In this document: positions 43,809-52,382 of the stretch, in pieces
How the letters are laid out: each line of letters starts with the position of its first letter
How positions within the stretch are numbered: the stretch's first letter is position 1
From: Sulfopaludibacter sp963835555
GTDB taxonomy: Bacteria; Acidobacteriota; Terriglobia; Bryobacterales; Bryobacteraceae
Assembly (NCBI GenBank): GCA_963835555.1
Contig: CAWIGC010000035.1
Span: 186,001 to 250,000, forward strand
Direction: 5' to 3'
Length of the DNA: 64,000 bases
Made by a program: the position numbers and the translations under genes
Notes under the pieces: generated by a model
What the model was told of the DNA's origin: nothing
Seen by the model: the letters and a program-made list of their open reading frames with translations, nothing else
Database searches by the model: none

Positions 43809-44360
43809 TTAAAAGCCCTTGAGGCTCTGCGACGCGACGCGCACGATTTCCTCTCGCACCCGCTGCATCTCTTCCGCGTTCATCCCCGGACGAATCCGCT
43901 CGATGCTCACTGTTTCGTTCCCTGTTGCCGGTGCCTTCAGGGTTGCGGTCATTCCGGTTCCACCAGGAATCCGCGCCGGCAGAAGTTCGGGATTCTCGCT
44001 GACGAATCCGGTGAGATACTCTTTGACGGGCATCTCCCCGGTTTCGCCTCGAGCCACGAATCTGCCATCCGGACCTCGCACGATGCTGTCCTGCACCGCT
44101 TTAAATGCCAGGTCAATCTTGGCCACGCCCAGCCGTTGCAATTCGGCTCTCACCGTGGAACTCCGTTCCGCGTCTTCGGCGGCCTTCCGGCTGCGCTTGT
44201 TCTCCTCTACCAGTTCGTTCAGCCGCCGTTCCAGTTGCTCCCTGCGCTTGCGTTCCTCCTGTAGTTCGGCCTTGTAAGCAGGCTCATTCTGGGCGTGCTC
44301 GTTGTTCACAAACTCCTGCACGGCCTGCCGGACAATTGCCTGTACGTCGATTCCTTCCAT
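43809..44360 (-). CDS. Capsid scaffolding protein
   Basis: A 183-residue, highly charged protein with a strong AGGAGGTGT before the ATG. Residues 25-75 form a coiled coil (YKAELQEERKRREQLERRLN, ELVEENKRSRKAAEDAERSS). The C-terminal part ends in a helix (EEMQRVREEIVRVASQSLKG). Position between portal and coat with this composition is diagnostic of scaffold proteins, which direct procapsid assembly and then leave. No protease domain is seen. Confidence 0.8.
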   Translation of the reverse strand: MEGIDVQAIVRQAVQEFVNNEHAQNEPAYKAELQEERKRREQLERRLNELVEENKRSRKAAEDAERSSTVRAELQRLGVAKIDLAFKAVQDSIVRGPDGRFVARGETGEMPVKEYLTGFVSENPELLPARIPGGTGMTATLKAPATGNETVSIERIRPGMNAEEMQRVREEIVRVASQSLKGF

Positions 44361-44393
44361 ACACCTCCTATGAGTTGAAAGAGCGGAGCTGTT

Positions 44394-45758
44394 CTACTCT
44401 GCCCCTTCGATCTCCGCTACCACCTGGTTCTTGACTTCCTGCCGGGCGTCGCAGAGGTACTTCAACGCCAGCCGCTTGAACACCTGCTTCTTCAAGGTCG
44501 GCGAAGCGATGCCCAGCTCGAGTAACTTGCGGGCATCGTCCAATTCCGTTCCGAATTCGTCGATGTCAAACTCATCCAGGCCCGCAACATCGATCGTGAT
44601 CCCGTCCTGTCGCGCTGCACAGATGGTCCAGAGAACCTGCTTCATGGCCTCTTTCACGGTGGTGCCGAAGGCCCGCAGCACCTCCTCCGTGGTTCCGAAG
44701 TCCAACTGCTTGCTGAGGCCTGATTGCCGCGCGCTGGGGTCGCCGGCCTGGTTCATCAGGTAGCAGACGCGGTAGATTTCGTCTTTCAGAGCCACCAGGT
44801 TGTCTGCCGCGATCTGGTAGACTTTGCCCTCCGGTTCCGTCCATCCAAATCGGTCCCCGGCACCCAGTTGGATGTAATAGGACTCCCCAACCACCTGATT
44901 CCACTCTTTGTCCGAGTAGACCACGGGGGTGGCAAACAGCCCCATCGTGAGAGCCCAGGAGAGTGCGTTCGACTTATTGAAGTGTTCTAACTGAAGTAGA
45001 GCAGCCCGGTTCATCAGCCACATGCCATCCAGCACCTTGAGGTGAAATACCGGTACGCGGCGTAGGGAAGCAAGACCGTGACGGCCCTCGTCAATCAGTT
45101 CGATCCCGTGCTCCTCACCACCCTTGCGATAGACCTGGAACATTTCGCGGTCGTAATAAATCCACCGTGTTTCTTTCTCCCACTTGGCGTCGGTAACCCT
45201 GGACTGCTGCAGGCAACCCGTCCGAATCACGATCCACTCCAGTCCTCCGGTCTGGTCGTAATTCCAATTGATGACTTCATCAGCGTCGTAGTTCATCAGG
45301 TATGCGCGCGATATGCCGGCCGCATCTTCCTCGGCACGGCTCATCGCGCTCCCGGTCCCGCGCGGGAAATCCACCACCACGTAACTGCTGCCGCACACTA
45401 GTGCTTCGGTGAATCGCTGGCGGAAGAACTCGCTCAGGCTGGTGCCCTTCAGATCACAGTTGTCCGCAAGTGAACTGAAATAATTCCTTGCCGTGCCATC
45501 GTTTCCTTCCATCAGAAACGACGGTTCGCGATGCATGAGCGTCGCGGCGTACCAATCGATGATCGAACCGATGTAGTTCTGGTAAAACATGCGGCTAAGC
45601 CGCTCCAGATAGACTTCGTTGGGCTCCCTATGCCGCCGCACCAGGTATTCCGAGGCGCGCTCTCGCAGTTGTTCACCGCCCGCGTAGAGATCTTTGTATT
45701 GCTTCCACATCGCCTTTCGGGCGATGTATTCCGGATGCTCCCGGTTAATCGTCTGCAT
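44394..45758 (-). CDS. Phage portal protein
   Basis: A 454-residue protein from the ATG at 45758, two bases after the terminase stop; a longer frame would overlap the terminase. Typical portal features: a helical N-terminus (YIARKAMWKQYKDLYAGGEQ), the wing region SRMFYQNYIGSIIDWYAATL (as in the DUF4055-like portals), the crown-side stretch LKVLDGMWLMNRAALLQLEH, and a C-terminal helical barrel (TTVKEAMKQVLWTICAARQD, LLELGIASPTLKKQVFKRLA). The dodecameric portal forms the DNA entry vertex and docks terminase. Confidence 0.85.
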   Translation of the reverse strand: MQTINREHPEYIARKAMWKQYKDLYAGGEQLRERASEYLVRRHREPNEVYLERLSRMFYQNYIGSIIDWYAATLMHREPSFLMEGNDGTARNYFSSLADNCDLKGTSLSEFFRQRFTEALVCGSSYVVVDFPRGTGSAMSRAEEDAAGISRAYLMNYDADEVINWNYDQTGGLEWIVIRTGCLQQSRVTDAKWEKETRWIYYDREMFQVYRKGGEEHGIELIDEGRHGLASLRRVPVFHLKVLDGMWLMNRAALLQLEHFNKSNALSWALTMGLFATPVVYSDKEWNQVVGESYYIQLGAGDRFGWTEPEGKVYQIAADNLVALKDEIYRVCYLMNQAGDPSARQSGLSKQLDFGTTEEVLRAFGTTVKEAMKQVLWTICAARQDGITIDVAGLDEFDIDEFGTELDDARKLLELGIASPTLKKQVFKRLALKYLCDARQEVKNQVVAEIEGAE

Positions 45759-45760
45759 GA

Positions 45761-47065
45761 TCAAAACAATCGTCCTCCGCGCTCGCCGATCTTTGCGACC
45801 GGCCGGCATTCCTGCCATAACAGGTATCCCAATGCGTCGGACAGGTGTGTCCGCAGCCGGTCCTTGTCCTTATCGATCTGGCAGCTATCGGTCTTATACG
45901 CCACTTGTTCAAGATCCTTGATCAACTCCTTGCACTTTGGATCCAACAGCAAATCCTGTTCCCCCGCAGCCGACCGGAGCTTGGAATTGGTCAGGTTGAT
46001 TCTATCCCGGACCATTGGATTGCTCTTCGGCACCTGGTAAGTCACAGTCAAATTAGTCGTCATCGCGAAATATTCCCGGATGATCTGGTAGTCCGTGGAT
46101 CCGGTTGTCTGCTGTTGGTTGCCGGACGCATCCCCGTAAACGACAACTTCGCCTTCATGGTTTGAGAAGCGATTCAGAAATTCCACCGCCGCCTCCCGCG
46201 TGGTTCCGTTTCGGATCACAATCTCATCGAGGATCAGTACCTTGCGGCCCGCGATCTGCGCCACCAGCGAACTCATTGGATCCACATTGAAATCGAGAGC
46301 CCAGAGCAGCGGACGCCGTGAATCGGCTGTTACCGGCCGAACGTTGGCATCACGGGAGAATGACGTATAGACGATGCCGCCGGTGAGGTTCAAATACTCT
46401 CCCAAAACCTCCTGGCGGTAGAACTTCTCGTCATAACTGTTCGCCAGTTGTTTATAGAAATCCGGCACCTTGTCCAGCAGGTACTGGTTTTCGCTGGCCA
46501 CTGCCCGGATCGCTACGTACCCGTCTGGTCTGTCCGGCGCGATAAACTTCTTGTATACCCAGTCAAAGCCCTTGGGTGTCCAGGCGGCAAAGCCGCCCAA
46601 GCGGGTGGCCCTCGGGTCGCGAAGCCTGCCTTCCAGCCGCAGCCAGGAGGCTTCCTGTGTGTATGTCAGTTCGTCCAGGCCAAACCACGCCAGGTTGGTC
46701 CCGCGGAGCCGCTCGAATTCATCCACGGCCCTAAGCAGAATCTTCGACCGGGTATCCCGAAAGACGATCGTGTTCTCAGACTTGTTATGGTCGTATCGAA
46801 TACCGCTATCTTCCAGAATCTCCAGCAGGCATGCCTGAGTGGCATCCCTTAACATGGGATAAGTGGGGGCGCCAAGAAGCCCTGTGCGCCCGGCGTTCAA
46901 GTAACTAGATCGGATCGCCTCCTGGCAGATCGCCTGACTTTTGCCGCTGCCGATCGGGCCCGAGAAACCCTTGAATCTCGAAGGGCAGTCATGAAACGCC
47001 CGCTGCGATGGAAGCGGACGGTATGGAATTGTTAGTTCTTCAGATTTGGCGACAGTTCCCCCCAT
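45761..47065 (-). CDS. Large terminase subunit (ATPase and nuclease)
   Basis: A 434-residue protein. The N-terminal packaging ATPase has Walker A GPIGSGKS (near residue 37), Walker B followed by acidic residues in LAWFGLDE, and an arginine/coupling motif after RLGGFAAWTPKG. The C-terminal RNase-H-like nuclease has the three acidic motifs LLWALDFNVDP, VVVYGDASGN and HLSDALGYLL. All key residues are intact, so the enzyme could package and cut DNA. It overlaps the small upstream gene by 34 bp. Confidence 0.92.
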   Translation of the reverse strand: MGGTVAKSEELTIPYRPLPSQRAFHDCPSRFKGFSGPIGSGKSQAICQEAIRSSYLNAGRTGLLGAPTYPMLRDATQACLLEILEDSGIRYDHNKSENTIVFRDTRSKILLRAVDEFERLRGTNLAWFGLDELTYTQEASWLRLEGRLRDPRATRLGGFAAWTPKGFDWVYKKFIAPDRPDGYVAIRAVASENQYLLDKVPDFYKQLANSYDEKFYRQEVLGEYLNLTGGIVYTSFSRDANVRPVTADSRRPLLWALDFNVDPMSSLVAQIAGRKVLILDEIVIRNGTTREAAVEFLNRFSNHEGEVVVYGDASGNQQQTTGSTDYQIIREYFAMTTNLTVTYQVPKSNPMVRDRINLTNSKLRSAAGEQDLLLDPKCKELIKDLEQVAYKTDSCQIDKDKDRLRTHLSDALGYLLWQECRPVAKIGERGGRLF

Positions 47066-47301
47066 CTGACGATATACTCCGTCGGTCCTTCATTCGTCCC
47101 TTCGAGATTCTGGTCGGCTTCGAGGGTTTTGAGAAAGTCGGCAACCGTTGGCTTGAAGTCACTCGCTATTACCTTTTCCTCCAACTTGTCAACCATGGAC
47201 GTCAAAACGGACCGGACCCTCACGCGCTGCTCTACCTGATCCCAGTGGATGCACTCCTTGCAGTCTTCCGGGATGCTTGCGTCTGTTTTCATTCGTGACA
47301 T
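47032..47301 (-). CDS. Small packaging-associated protein (possible small terminase)
   Basis: An 89-residue protein from the ATG at 47301 with GGAGAAAAGG directly upstream. It contains a Cys pair (PEDCKECIHWDQ), a helix (VRSVLTSMVDKLEEKVIASD) and the stretch TVADFLKTLEADQNLEG followed by TEYIVRWGEL. Small proteins with 'DFL-x-L-x2-E...hydrophobic-x-W' occur directly before large terminases and may be small-subunit-like. There is no helix-turn-helix, so the role is inferred from position. It is the first gene of the cluster. Confidence 0.55.
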   Translation of the reverse strand: MSRMKTDASIPEDCKECIHWDQVEQRVRVRSVLTSMVDKLEEKVIASDFKPTVADFLKTLEADQNLEGTNEGPTEYIVRWGELSPNLKN

Positions 47302-47314
47302 CCTTTTCTCCAAC

Positions 47315-47343
47315 AAAAAAGGCCCGGCGATTTCCGCCGGGCC
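47315..47343 (-). terminator. Strong intrinsic terminator directly before the particle cluster
   Basis: On the minus strand GGCCCGGCG pairs with CGCCGGGCC (arms 47335-47343 and 47321-47329, 5-nt loop), followed by six T residues at 47315-47320. It would end transcription of the upstream glycosyltransferase gene. It lies only 14 bp before the ATG of the first particle gene, leaving no room for a promoter between them. Confidence 0.85.
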
Positions 47344-47438
47344 CCGCAACCTCTTCCCAATTTCAAAGTAGCACCCGGCATTCCGTGCGCCGCTGTTGAT
47401 AGGTTGCTAAGTAATTGAAAACAAAAACGACAAAATAG

Positions 47439-49310
47439 TTATTGGTTGGTGAACAGGAATTTTCCCCCGCTCGCGGCCACCACATGCAAGGCACTCTTGC
47501 CGACCACGCGTTCCAGGCGGGGCACCTGAGGACCCTCTGCAAGTAGATAATAACGCTGGGCTTGCGGCCATCGCTCCCGGAGGCCGCGATCGTCGATGAA
47601 AACGCCTTGCGGCGCATCGGGCGCGTAAGATCCGTATACCAGGTTGGTCACTCGCCCATTTAAGAGCAGGGCGCGCCGATTGGTGTAGAAGAAAACCGAC
47701 GAAAAGGTGTAATACTGATCATCGACGATCAAGTTCCCAGCGGGGGCTCTCAACAGCGCTTCCGCCAGCGGGCGAGACGCCATGTACGGATCGAACGCCA
47801 CTAATGCCAGCCGGGCCGCATGGAAAAACAGCACCATCATGACGGTCAGTGCGACCAGGGGGCACTCGCCGCGAGGCATCAATCTCTTCGGTGACCACCG
47901 CCATGCGCCCACCGCACCCACAGCAAATGCCACTCCGGCTACCGCCAGCGGCAGTCTCAAATACGCGAACGCGCGCAGCGTGAGGTCCGCCATATGTCCC
48001 AGTGAAAGCTGGTACAACTGCGGATTCTGATTCAGCGCAACGGCGATATCACCGGGCGCCGGCATGCCGCGCACCATCCAGAGAATCGCCGCGATCGCCA
48101 GGGTGGCCAAACTGGCCACTATCGCAATTCCCCGAGTTCCCCAACGGAGTGCCGCGGACCCGCTCGCGATTGCCGACCCCAGCAATAATGCCAGCGCCGG
48201 GTAACATGGCATGGAGTAATACTCCTGCGTTGTCGAAAGCGTGAAAAACACCAGAATGAACCCGGCCCAGCACAACGCCAGGAGCCTGACTCGGGACGGC
48301 CGGTCCGGCTTCCTGTAACTCAATTTCACCGCCGCGGGAAAGTACACGCTCCACGGAAAGAGCCACAACAGATGAAACAGCCAGAAATACAATCGGGGTA
48401 CGGTGTCGTAGTCCCGCGGATACCGCATATTGAGAAAACGCAACAGGTGTTCGTTGATGAAATAAAACCAGAAGAACCCGTGATACGACCCGCGCTCGCT
48501 GTGCATCGTGAAGTCCAGGTAAGGCGGGTTGCGCAGCGTCGCCAGTACGTGCCAGGGAGCCGCAATCAACAGAAACAGCGATATTCCGGCAATCGGATGC
48601 AGGCGCTTCCAAGTCTTCCGCTCGAACAACTGGTTCGTCAGATACAGGTACAGCAGCCCCGCGGCGATCGGGAAAACCGCGGCGATCAGCCCCTTGAGAA
48701 GCAGTCCAGTACCCATGGCTGCCCACATCCCCATGGCCCACCATGTGGGGTGCCGTTCGTCTGCCTCCAGCGTTCGCAGCAGAGACCACATAGCCAGCGT
48801 GATGGTTAGAGTAAGAATCACGTCGGGAATCAAAATGCGCGTGAACAGAAAAAGCCCCACCGACGTAGTCAGGACCAGGCCGCTGTACAAGCCCGCTCTC
48901 GGCCCGAACGCCCAAATGCCGAATCTGGCAGTTATCCAGCACAACAGCACCGTGGCCAGCGAGATAGGAATCCGCGCCGCCCAGTCGTGAACGCCGAAAA
49001 CGCGGAAACTCACCGCTATCATCCAATATTTGAGGGGGGATTTCTCCAGGTATTTGATCCCGTCCAGCCGCGCCGTCACCCAATCGCCCGATTGCAGCAT
49101 GTTATGCGCAATCTGGGCCTGCACGCCGTCTACATCGTCCATCAACGAAGGTGGGCTAACGATGCACCCGAAGAAAATCAACGCTGCCACCAGGGCGACG
49201 ATTATTTGATAACGAGCACTTGGCCGGGATCCGGCAGAACTCTTTCCGCGGCCGGAAGAACCTCCACCTTCCATCTCTTCATCCACAGGAAAAGTGTCAG
49301 CAAACCCCAT
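47439..49310 (-). CDS. GT39/ArnT-like membrane glycosyltransferase
   Basis: About 623 residues; the ATG at 49310 overlaps the asparagine synthetase gene by 109 bp, and a second ATG (49274) would shorten the overlap. Eleven to twelve membrane helices. The first periplasmic loop holds the catalytic acidic pair (LMDDVDGVQAQIAHNMLQSG) followed by GIKYLEKSPLKYW, as in ArnT/PMT-type enzymes that use polyprenyl-phosphate sugars. A soluble C-terminal domain ends ...VVAASGGKFLFTNQ. It probably decorates lipid A or glycan. Coupled to the upstream gene asnB-like and terminated by the strong hairpin. Confidence 0.85.
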   Translation of the reverse strand: MGFADTFPVDEEMEGGGSSGRGKSSAGSRPSARYQIIVALVAALIFFGCIVSPPSLMDDVDGVQAQIAHNMLQSGDWVTARLDGIKYLEKSPLKYWMIAVSFRVFGVHDWAARIPISLATVLLCWITARFGIWAFGPRAGLYSGLVLTTSVGLFLFTRILIPDVILTLTITLAMWSLLRTLEADERHPTWWAMGMWAAMGTGLLLKGLIAAVFPIAAGLLYLYLTNQLFERKTWKRLHPIAGISLFLLIAAPWHVLATLRNPPYLDFTMHSERGSYHGFFWFYFINEHLLRFLNMRYPRDYDTVPRLYFWLFHLLWLFPWSVYFPAAVKLSYRKPDRPSRVRLLALCWAGFILVFFTLSTTQEYYSMPCYPALALLLGSAIASGSAALRWGTRGIAIVASLATLAIAAILWMVRGMPAPGDIAVALNQNPQLYQLSLGHMADLTLRAFAYLRLPLAVAGVAFAVGAVGAWRWSPKRLMPRGECPLVALTVMMVLFFHAARLALVAFDPYMASRPLAEALLRAPAGNLIVDDQYYTFSSVFFYTNRRALLLNGRVTNLVYGSYAPDAPQGVFIDDRGLRERWPQAQRYYLLAEGPQVPRLERVVGKSALHVVAASGGKFLFTNQ

Positions 49311-51124
49311 AGGTGATATCCCACATTGATACGCCTCTCCATATGATCGCGTATCAGAGAGTGGATTGCTTTCGCATCGAAGATTCCGGTCGCCTGGATG
49401 GCGTCATCCGTCAGTGTGTCCATCAGCGGCCCGCGCAAGGGCCCGCGGAACCAGTCGTGAGTCGGAATGTCGAATCCGGTCTTCTTGCGATTCAGAATCC
49501 GCTCCGGGAGTTTCCCGCGCATCAGTTCGCGCAGCAGGTACTTCTGCCGGAACCCGCGAATCTTCAGCCGCTGAGGCAGGGTAGCGGCGAACTCCACAAT
49601 CCGGTGGTCCAGAAACGGCGGCCTCACTTCCAGCGAGTGCGCCATGCTCATCCGATCCGTTTTGTAGAGGATGTCATCCGCCAGGTAATAGCTCTGATCC
49701 ACCCGCAGATACCGTTCCACTACTCCACATTGGCCCAGTTCCAGCCGCTCCACCAGCGCCTTCAGACCGTTGCCGTTCGATCCCGGCCGGATCTGCCGCC
49801 TCTGCTCATTGGAGAACGTGCCGTTCCAGAAGAAGTGCGCTTCGTCGGGATCCAACCAGCTTCCCTCGATCCAGCGCTTGAGTTTGTACTCCAGGCTGAT
49901 TTTGTCGTCCGATACGGGCAGATACCGGTCCAGGGCTCCGCGCAGCAGCCTCCGCATTCCGCCTGGCACCAGGCGGAAGGGTCGCACCAGCCGGTCCGCC
50001 ACATAGGTCAGGTAACCGCCGAACAATTCATCCGCGCCTTCTCCGGAGAGCGCCACCGTCACATGCTGCCGCGTCATCCGCGACAGGAACCACACCGGCA
50101 GCGCACCCGCATCCGCGCCAGGCTCATCCGAATAATATGCGAAGTCCTGGATCGCGCCGGCCAACTCCACCTCGGGATTCAAATCGAATTCGTGATGGTC
50201 GGTTCCATAGTTTTTGGCGATCTCGCGGAAGTATGGCGACTCATCGAAGCTGCGCCCCGCGAATGAAACCGAAAAGGTCTTCAGCCGGCCCGCTGACTCT
50301 TGCGCCGCGTAGTGCAGCACTGCCGACGAATCCAGGCCTCCCGAAGCCCACACTCCCAGCGGAACGTCCGACGCCAGATGTTCCCGAACCGAGTCGCGAA
50401 GCAGGGCGTCTAGCTCTTCCTTCGCGCCGTCCACCGAAATCCTGCGGGTTTCACCGGATGGCGGCGTCCACCACCGCTCCATGGAAACTGCGCCGTGCCG
50501 CCATTCCAGCAAACATCCGGCCGGCATCTTCCGGATGCCTTCCATCAAGGTGCGCGAACCCGGTACATAATTGACCGCCAGATAGGAATCGAGCGCCGTC
50601 AAATCCAACCGCCGGGGCACCTCCGGGTGCTCCAGGATTGCCTTCAACTCACTTCCGAAATAAACATCGTCTCCCCGCTGGCAGTAGTACAGCGGTTTGA
50701 TTCCCATGCGGTCGCGAACCAACACCAGCCGCTTCCGCGACTCGGTCCACAGCGCCACAGCGAACATGCCGCGCATCCTGCGGAAGCACTCGGTGTCCCA
50801 TTCCAGAAACGCGCGCAGGACCGTCTCGGTATCGCAATGGGAACGGAATCGGTGCCCCAACCGCTCCAGTTCCGCGCGGATTTCCCGGTGATTATAGACC
50901 TCGCCGTTGAATGCGACGGCCGTGTCGCCGCCTTCACTGACGAACGGTTGATCGCCTCCATCCAGGTCAATGATCTTCAGGCGAACTGCGCATAATGTGG
51001 CTTCGCTGCCCTCAAAAACTCCCTGTTGATCCGGCCCCCGGTGAGTAAGGCCCTGGGTGATGCGGTAGGCGACGCCTTTGGGCACCACTCTGTCTAGGCG
51101 TGTAAAGCCTGCAATCCCACACAT
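49202..51124 (-). CDS. asnB: Glutamine-hydrolysing asparagine synthetase
   Basis: A 640-residue protein with the class-II glutamine amidotransferase domain (MCGIAGF, catalytic Cys2; TLCAVRLKIIDLDGGDQPF; AFNGEVYNHREIRAEL) over about residues 1-210. The ATP-PPi synthetase domain follows, with the P-loop WASGGLDSSAV near residue 263 and ALSGEGADELFGGY. It transfers amide nitrogen to an aspartyl-type acceptor; in polysaccharide loci such enzymes often modify sugars or secreted polymers rather than making free asparagine. It is full length and overlaps the glycosyltransferase gene, so the two are likely co-transcribed. Confidence 0.93.
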   Translation of the reverse strand: MCGIAGFTRLDRVVPKGVAYRITQGLTHRGPDQQGVFEGSEATLCAVRLKIIDLDGGDQPFVSEGGDTAVAFNGEVYNHREIRAELERLGHRFRSHCDTETVLRAFLEWDTECFRRMRGMFAVALWTESRKRLVLVRDRMGIKPLYYCQRGDDVYFGSELKAILEHPEVPRRLDLTALDSYLAVNYVPGSRTLMEGIRKMPAGCLLEWRHGAVSMERWWTPPSGETRRISVDGAKEELDALLRDSVREHLASDVPLGVWASGGLDSSAVLHYAAQESAGRLKTFSVSFAGRSFDESPYFREIAKNYGTDHHEFDLNPEVELAGAIQDFAYYSDEPGADAGALPVWFLSRMTRQHVTVALSGEGADELFGGYLTYVADRLVRPFRLVPGGMRRLLRGALDRYLPVSDDKISLEYKLKRWIEGSWLDPDEAHFFWNGTFSNEQRRQIRPGSNGNGLKALVERLELGQCGVVERYLRVDQSYYLADDILYKTDRMSMAHSLEVRPPFLDHRIVEFAATLPQRLKIRGFRQKYLLRELMRGKLPERILNRKKTGFDIPTHDWFRGPLRGPLMDTLTDDAIQATGIFDAKAIHSLIRDHMERRINVGYHLWGLLTLFLWMKRWKVEVLPAAERVLPDPGQVLVIK

Positions 51125-51308
51125 TTACCGTTCGATCTCCGTTCCCCGAGAGGAGTTTGGCGCCTTCCACGTTTTAATGCGATTTGTGAGGGATTATACC
51201 ATGGATGAAGCAAGGCGTCGCAGCAGGGGAAGGCCTCCGGCAACCTTCTATTGCCCGTGCAATTCACTTATACTTAGCCTTGAAATCCTATCAACCATTC
51301 AGGTCCGA

Positions 51309-52382
51309 ATGACGTCCAATCATCGAGCCCCAGATTTGAGGTGTCGTGTGCGCCATTTCGAGTTCGCCGCCGTTTTGATCATTCTCTCGCTGTCCGCCTG
51401 CACTCGCCCGGCGCCGTCCACCGCTTATGCAGCGCCTGCCAGTCCAGCCGTTGCTCCCGGCCGCCTCAAACGTGAGGTCCGGGTCACCGGAACCGTCCAG
51501 GCTGTGCACTCTTCCAAGATCCTCATCCCGCAGATCTACGGAAACTACAGCAGTATGACGCTGACCCACCTGATTGCCAATGGCTCGTCCGTCAAAGAAG
51601 GCGACGTCATCGCCACTTTCGACGCCACCAATATGATGGATACCGCCCGCGATGCCAAAGGCAAGTTTGACGACCTCGGCCACCAGGTCGATCAGAAGCT
51701 CGCCCAGAACCGTGCCGATGCCGAAAAGCGCGCCACCGACCTCAAACAGGCCCAGGCAGACCTCGCCACTGCCTTACAGGAACTGCGGAAGGGCCCGGTC
51801 CTCAGCGAGATCGATCGCCTTAAGAATGAGCAGCGCGCCTCCATCGCCCGCACTCACGTCGAGAGTCTCACCAAGTCCGACGCTTTCCACGACGCCGCCG
51901 ACGCTGCCGCCCTGCACGTCCTGGAATTGCAGACGGAGCGCCAGAAGGTTGCCATGGAGCGCGCCCAGACCAACATCGACAAACTCACGATCAAGGCCCC
52001 TCTCTCCGGGATGGTTGCCCAGGAGAACGTCTTCCGCGCCAACTCCATGGGGCATGCCCAGGAAGGCGACCAGCTTTACCGCGGACAACCTCTCGTCAGC
52101 ATTTTCGATCCCACCGAAATGCAGGTGGTCTGCAACGTCGGCGAGCCCGATGTGGCCGCCCTTGTCCCGGGTGTCAAAGCCTCGCTCCACCTCGATGCCT
52201 ATCCGGACCTCACGCTCCCCGCCCATTTCGAATACGCCAGCCCTGTGGCATCCTCCGGATTCGGCAGCCCCATCAAGACCTTCACCGCGGTTTTCCACAT
52301 CGATAAAACCGATCCTCACCTGCTTCCGGATCTTTCCGCCGCCATCGTGCTTGAGCCCGCCGCCACAGGAGGCGCCCAGTGA
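51309..52382 (+). CDS. HlyD-family adaptor, lipoprotein (first of three)
   Basis: A 357-residue protein from the ATG at 51309. The signal peptide ends in the lipobox LSAC, Cys at residue 31, so it is a membrane-anchored lipoprotein. A biotinyl-lipoyl-like segment (IPQIYGNYSSMTLTHLIANG, SSVKEGDVIATFD) precedes a coiled coil (DLGHQVDQKLAQNRADAEKR to ERAQTNIDKLTIKAPLSGMV) and a beta-barrel. It overlaps the following adaptor by four bases (GTGA). It should link an inner-membrane permease to outer components. Confidence 0.85.
   Translation: MTSNHRAPDLRCRVRHFEFAAVLIILSLSACTRPAPSTAYAAPASPAVAPGRLKREVRVTGTVQAVHSSKILIPQIYGNYSSMTLTHLIANGSSVKEGDVIATFDATNMMDTARDAKGKFDDLGHQVDQKLAQNRADAEKRATDLKQAQADLATALQELRKGPVLSEIDRLKNEQRASIARTHVESLTKSDAFHDAADAAALHVLELQTERQKVAMERAQTNIDKLTIKAPLSGMVAQENVFRANSMGHAQEGDQLYRGQPLVSIFDPTEMQVVCNVGEPDVAALVPGVKASLHLDAYPDLTLPAHFEYASPVASSGFGSPIKTFTAVFHIDKTDPHLLPDLSAAIVLEPAATGGAQ

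Larger units (their letters stand above)
30797..47301 (-). mobile_element. Compact head-tail particle cluster (GTA-like or stripped prophage)
   Basis: Sixteen to seventeen co-directional, tightly spaced or overlapping genes give a full siphovirus-type morphogenesis order: packaging-associated protein, large terminase, portal, scaffold, coat, connectors, tail tube, G/GT chaperones, tape measure, distal tail proteins, hub, fibre. No integrase, repressor, replication protein, holin or endolysin is present, and both flanks are surface-polysaccharide genes. The order and the very short tape measure recall Rhodobacter-type gene transfer agents, but an incomplete prophage would look similar. No attachment-site duplication was seen. 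Confidence 0.8.

Noticed and set aside
30797..47301. Contractile tail / type VI or tailocin system
   Set aside because: There is no sheath, baseplate wedge or spike gene; portal, coat, scaffold and terminase are present, so it is a capsid-containing, non-contractile particle.
30750..47450. att core repeats or a tRNA next to the particle cluster
   Set aside because: I found no direct repeat shared by the two borders and no tRNA-like sequence by eye; this needs a computed repeat search.
51240..51300. Sigma-70 promoter before the HlyD operon
   Set aside because: A TATACT is present at 51269-51274 but no -35 with proper spacing; too weak to annotate.
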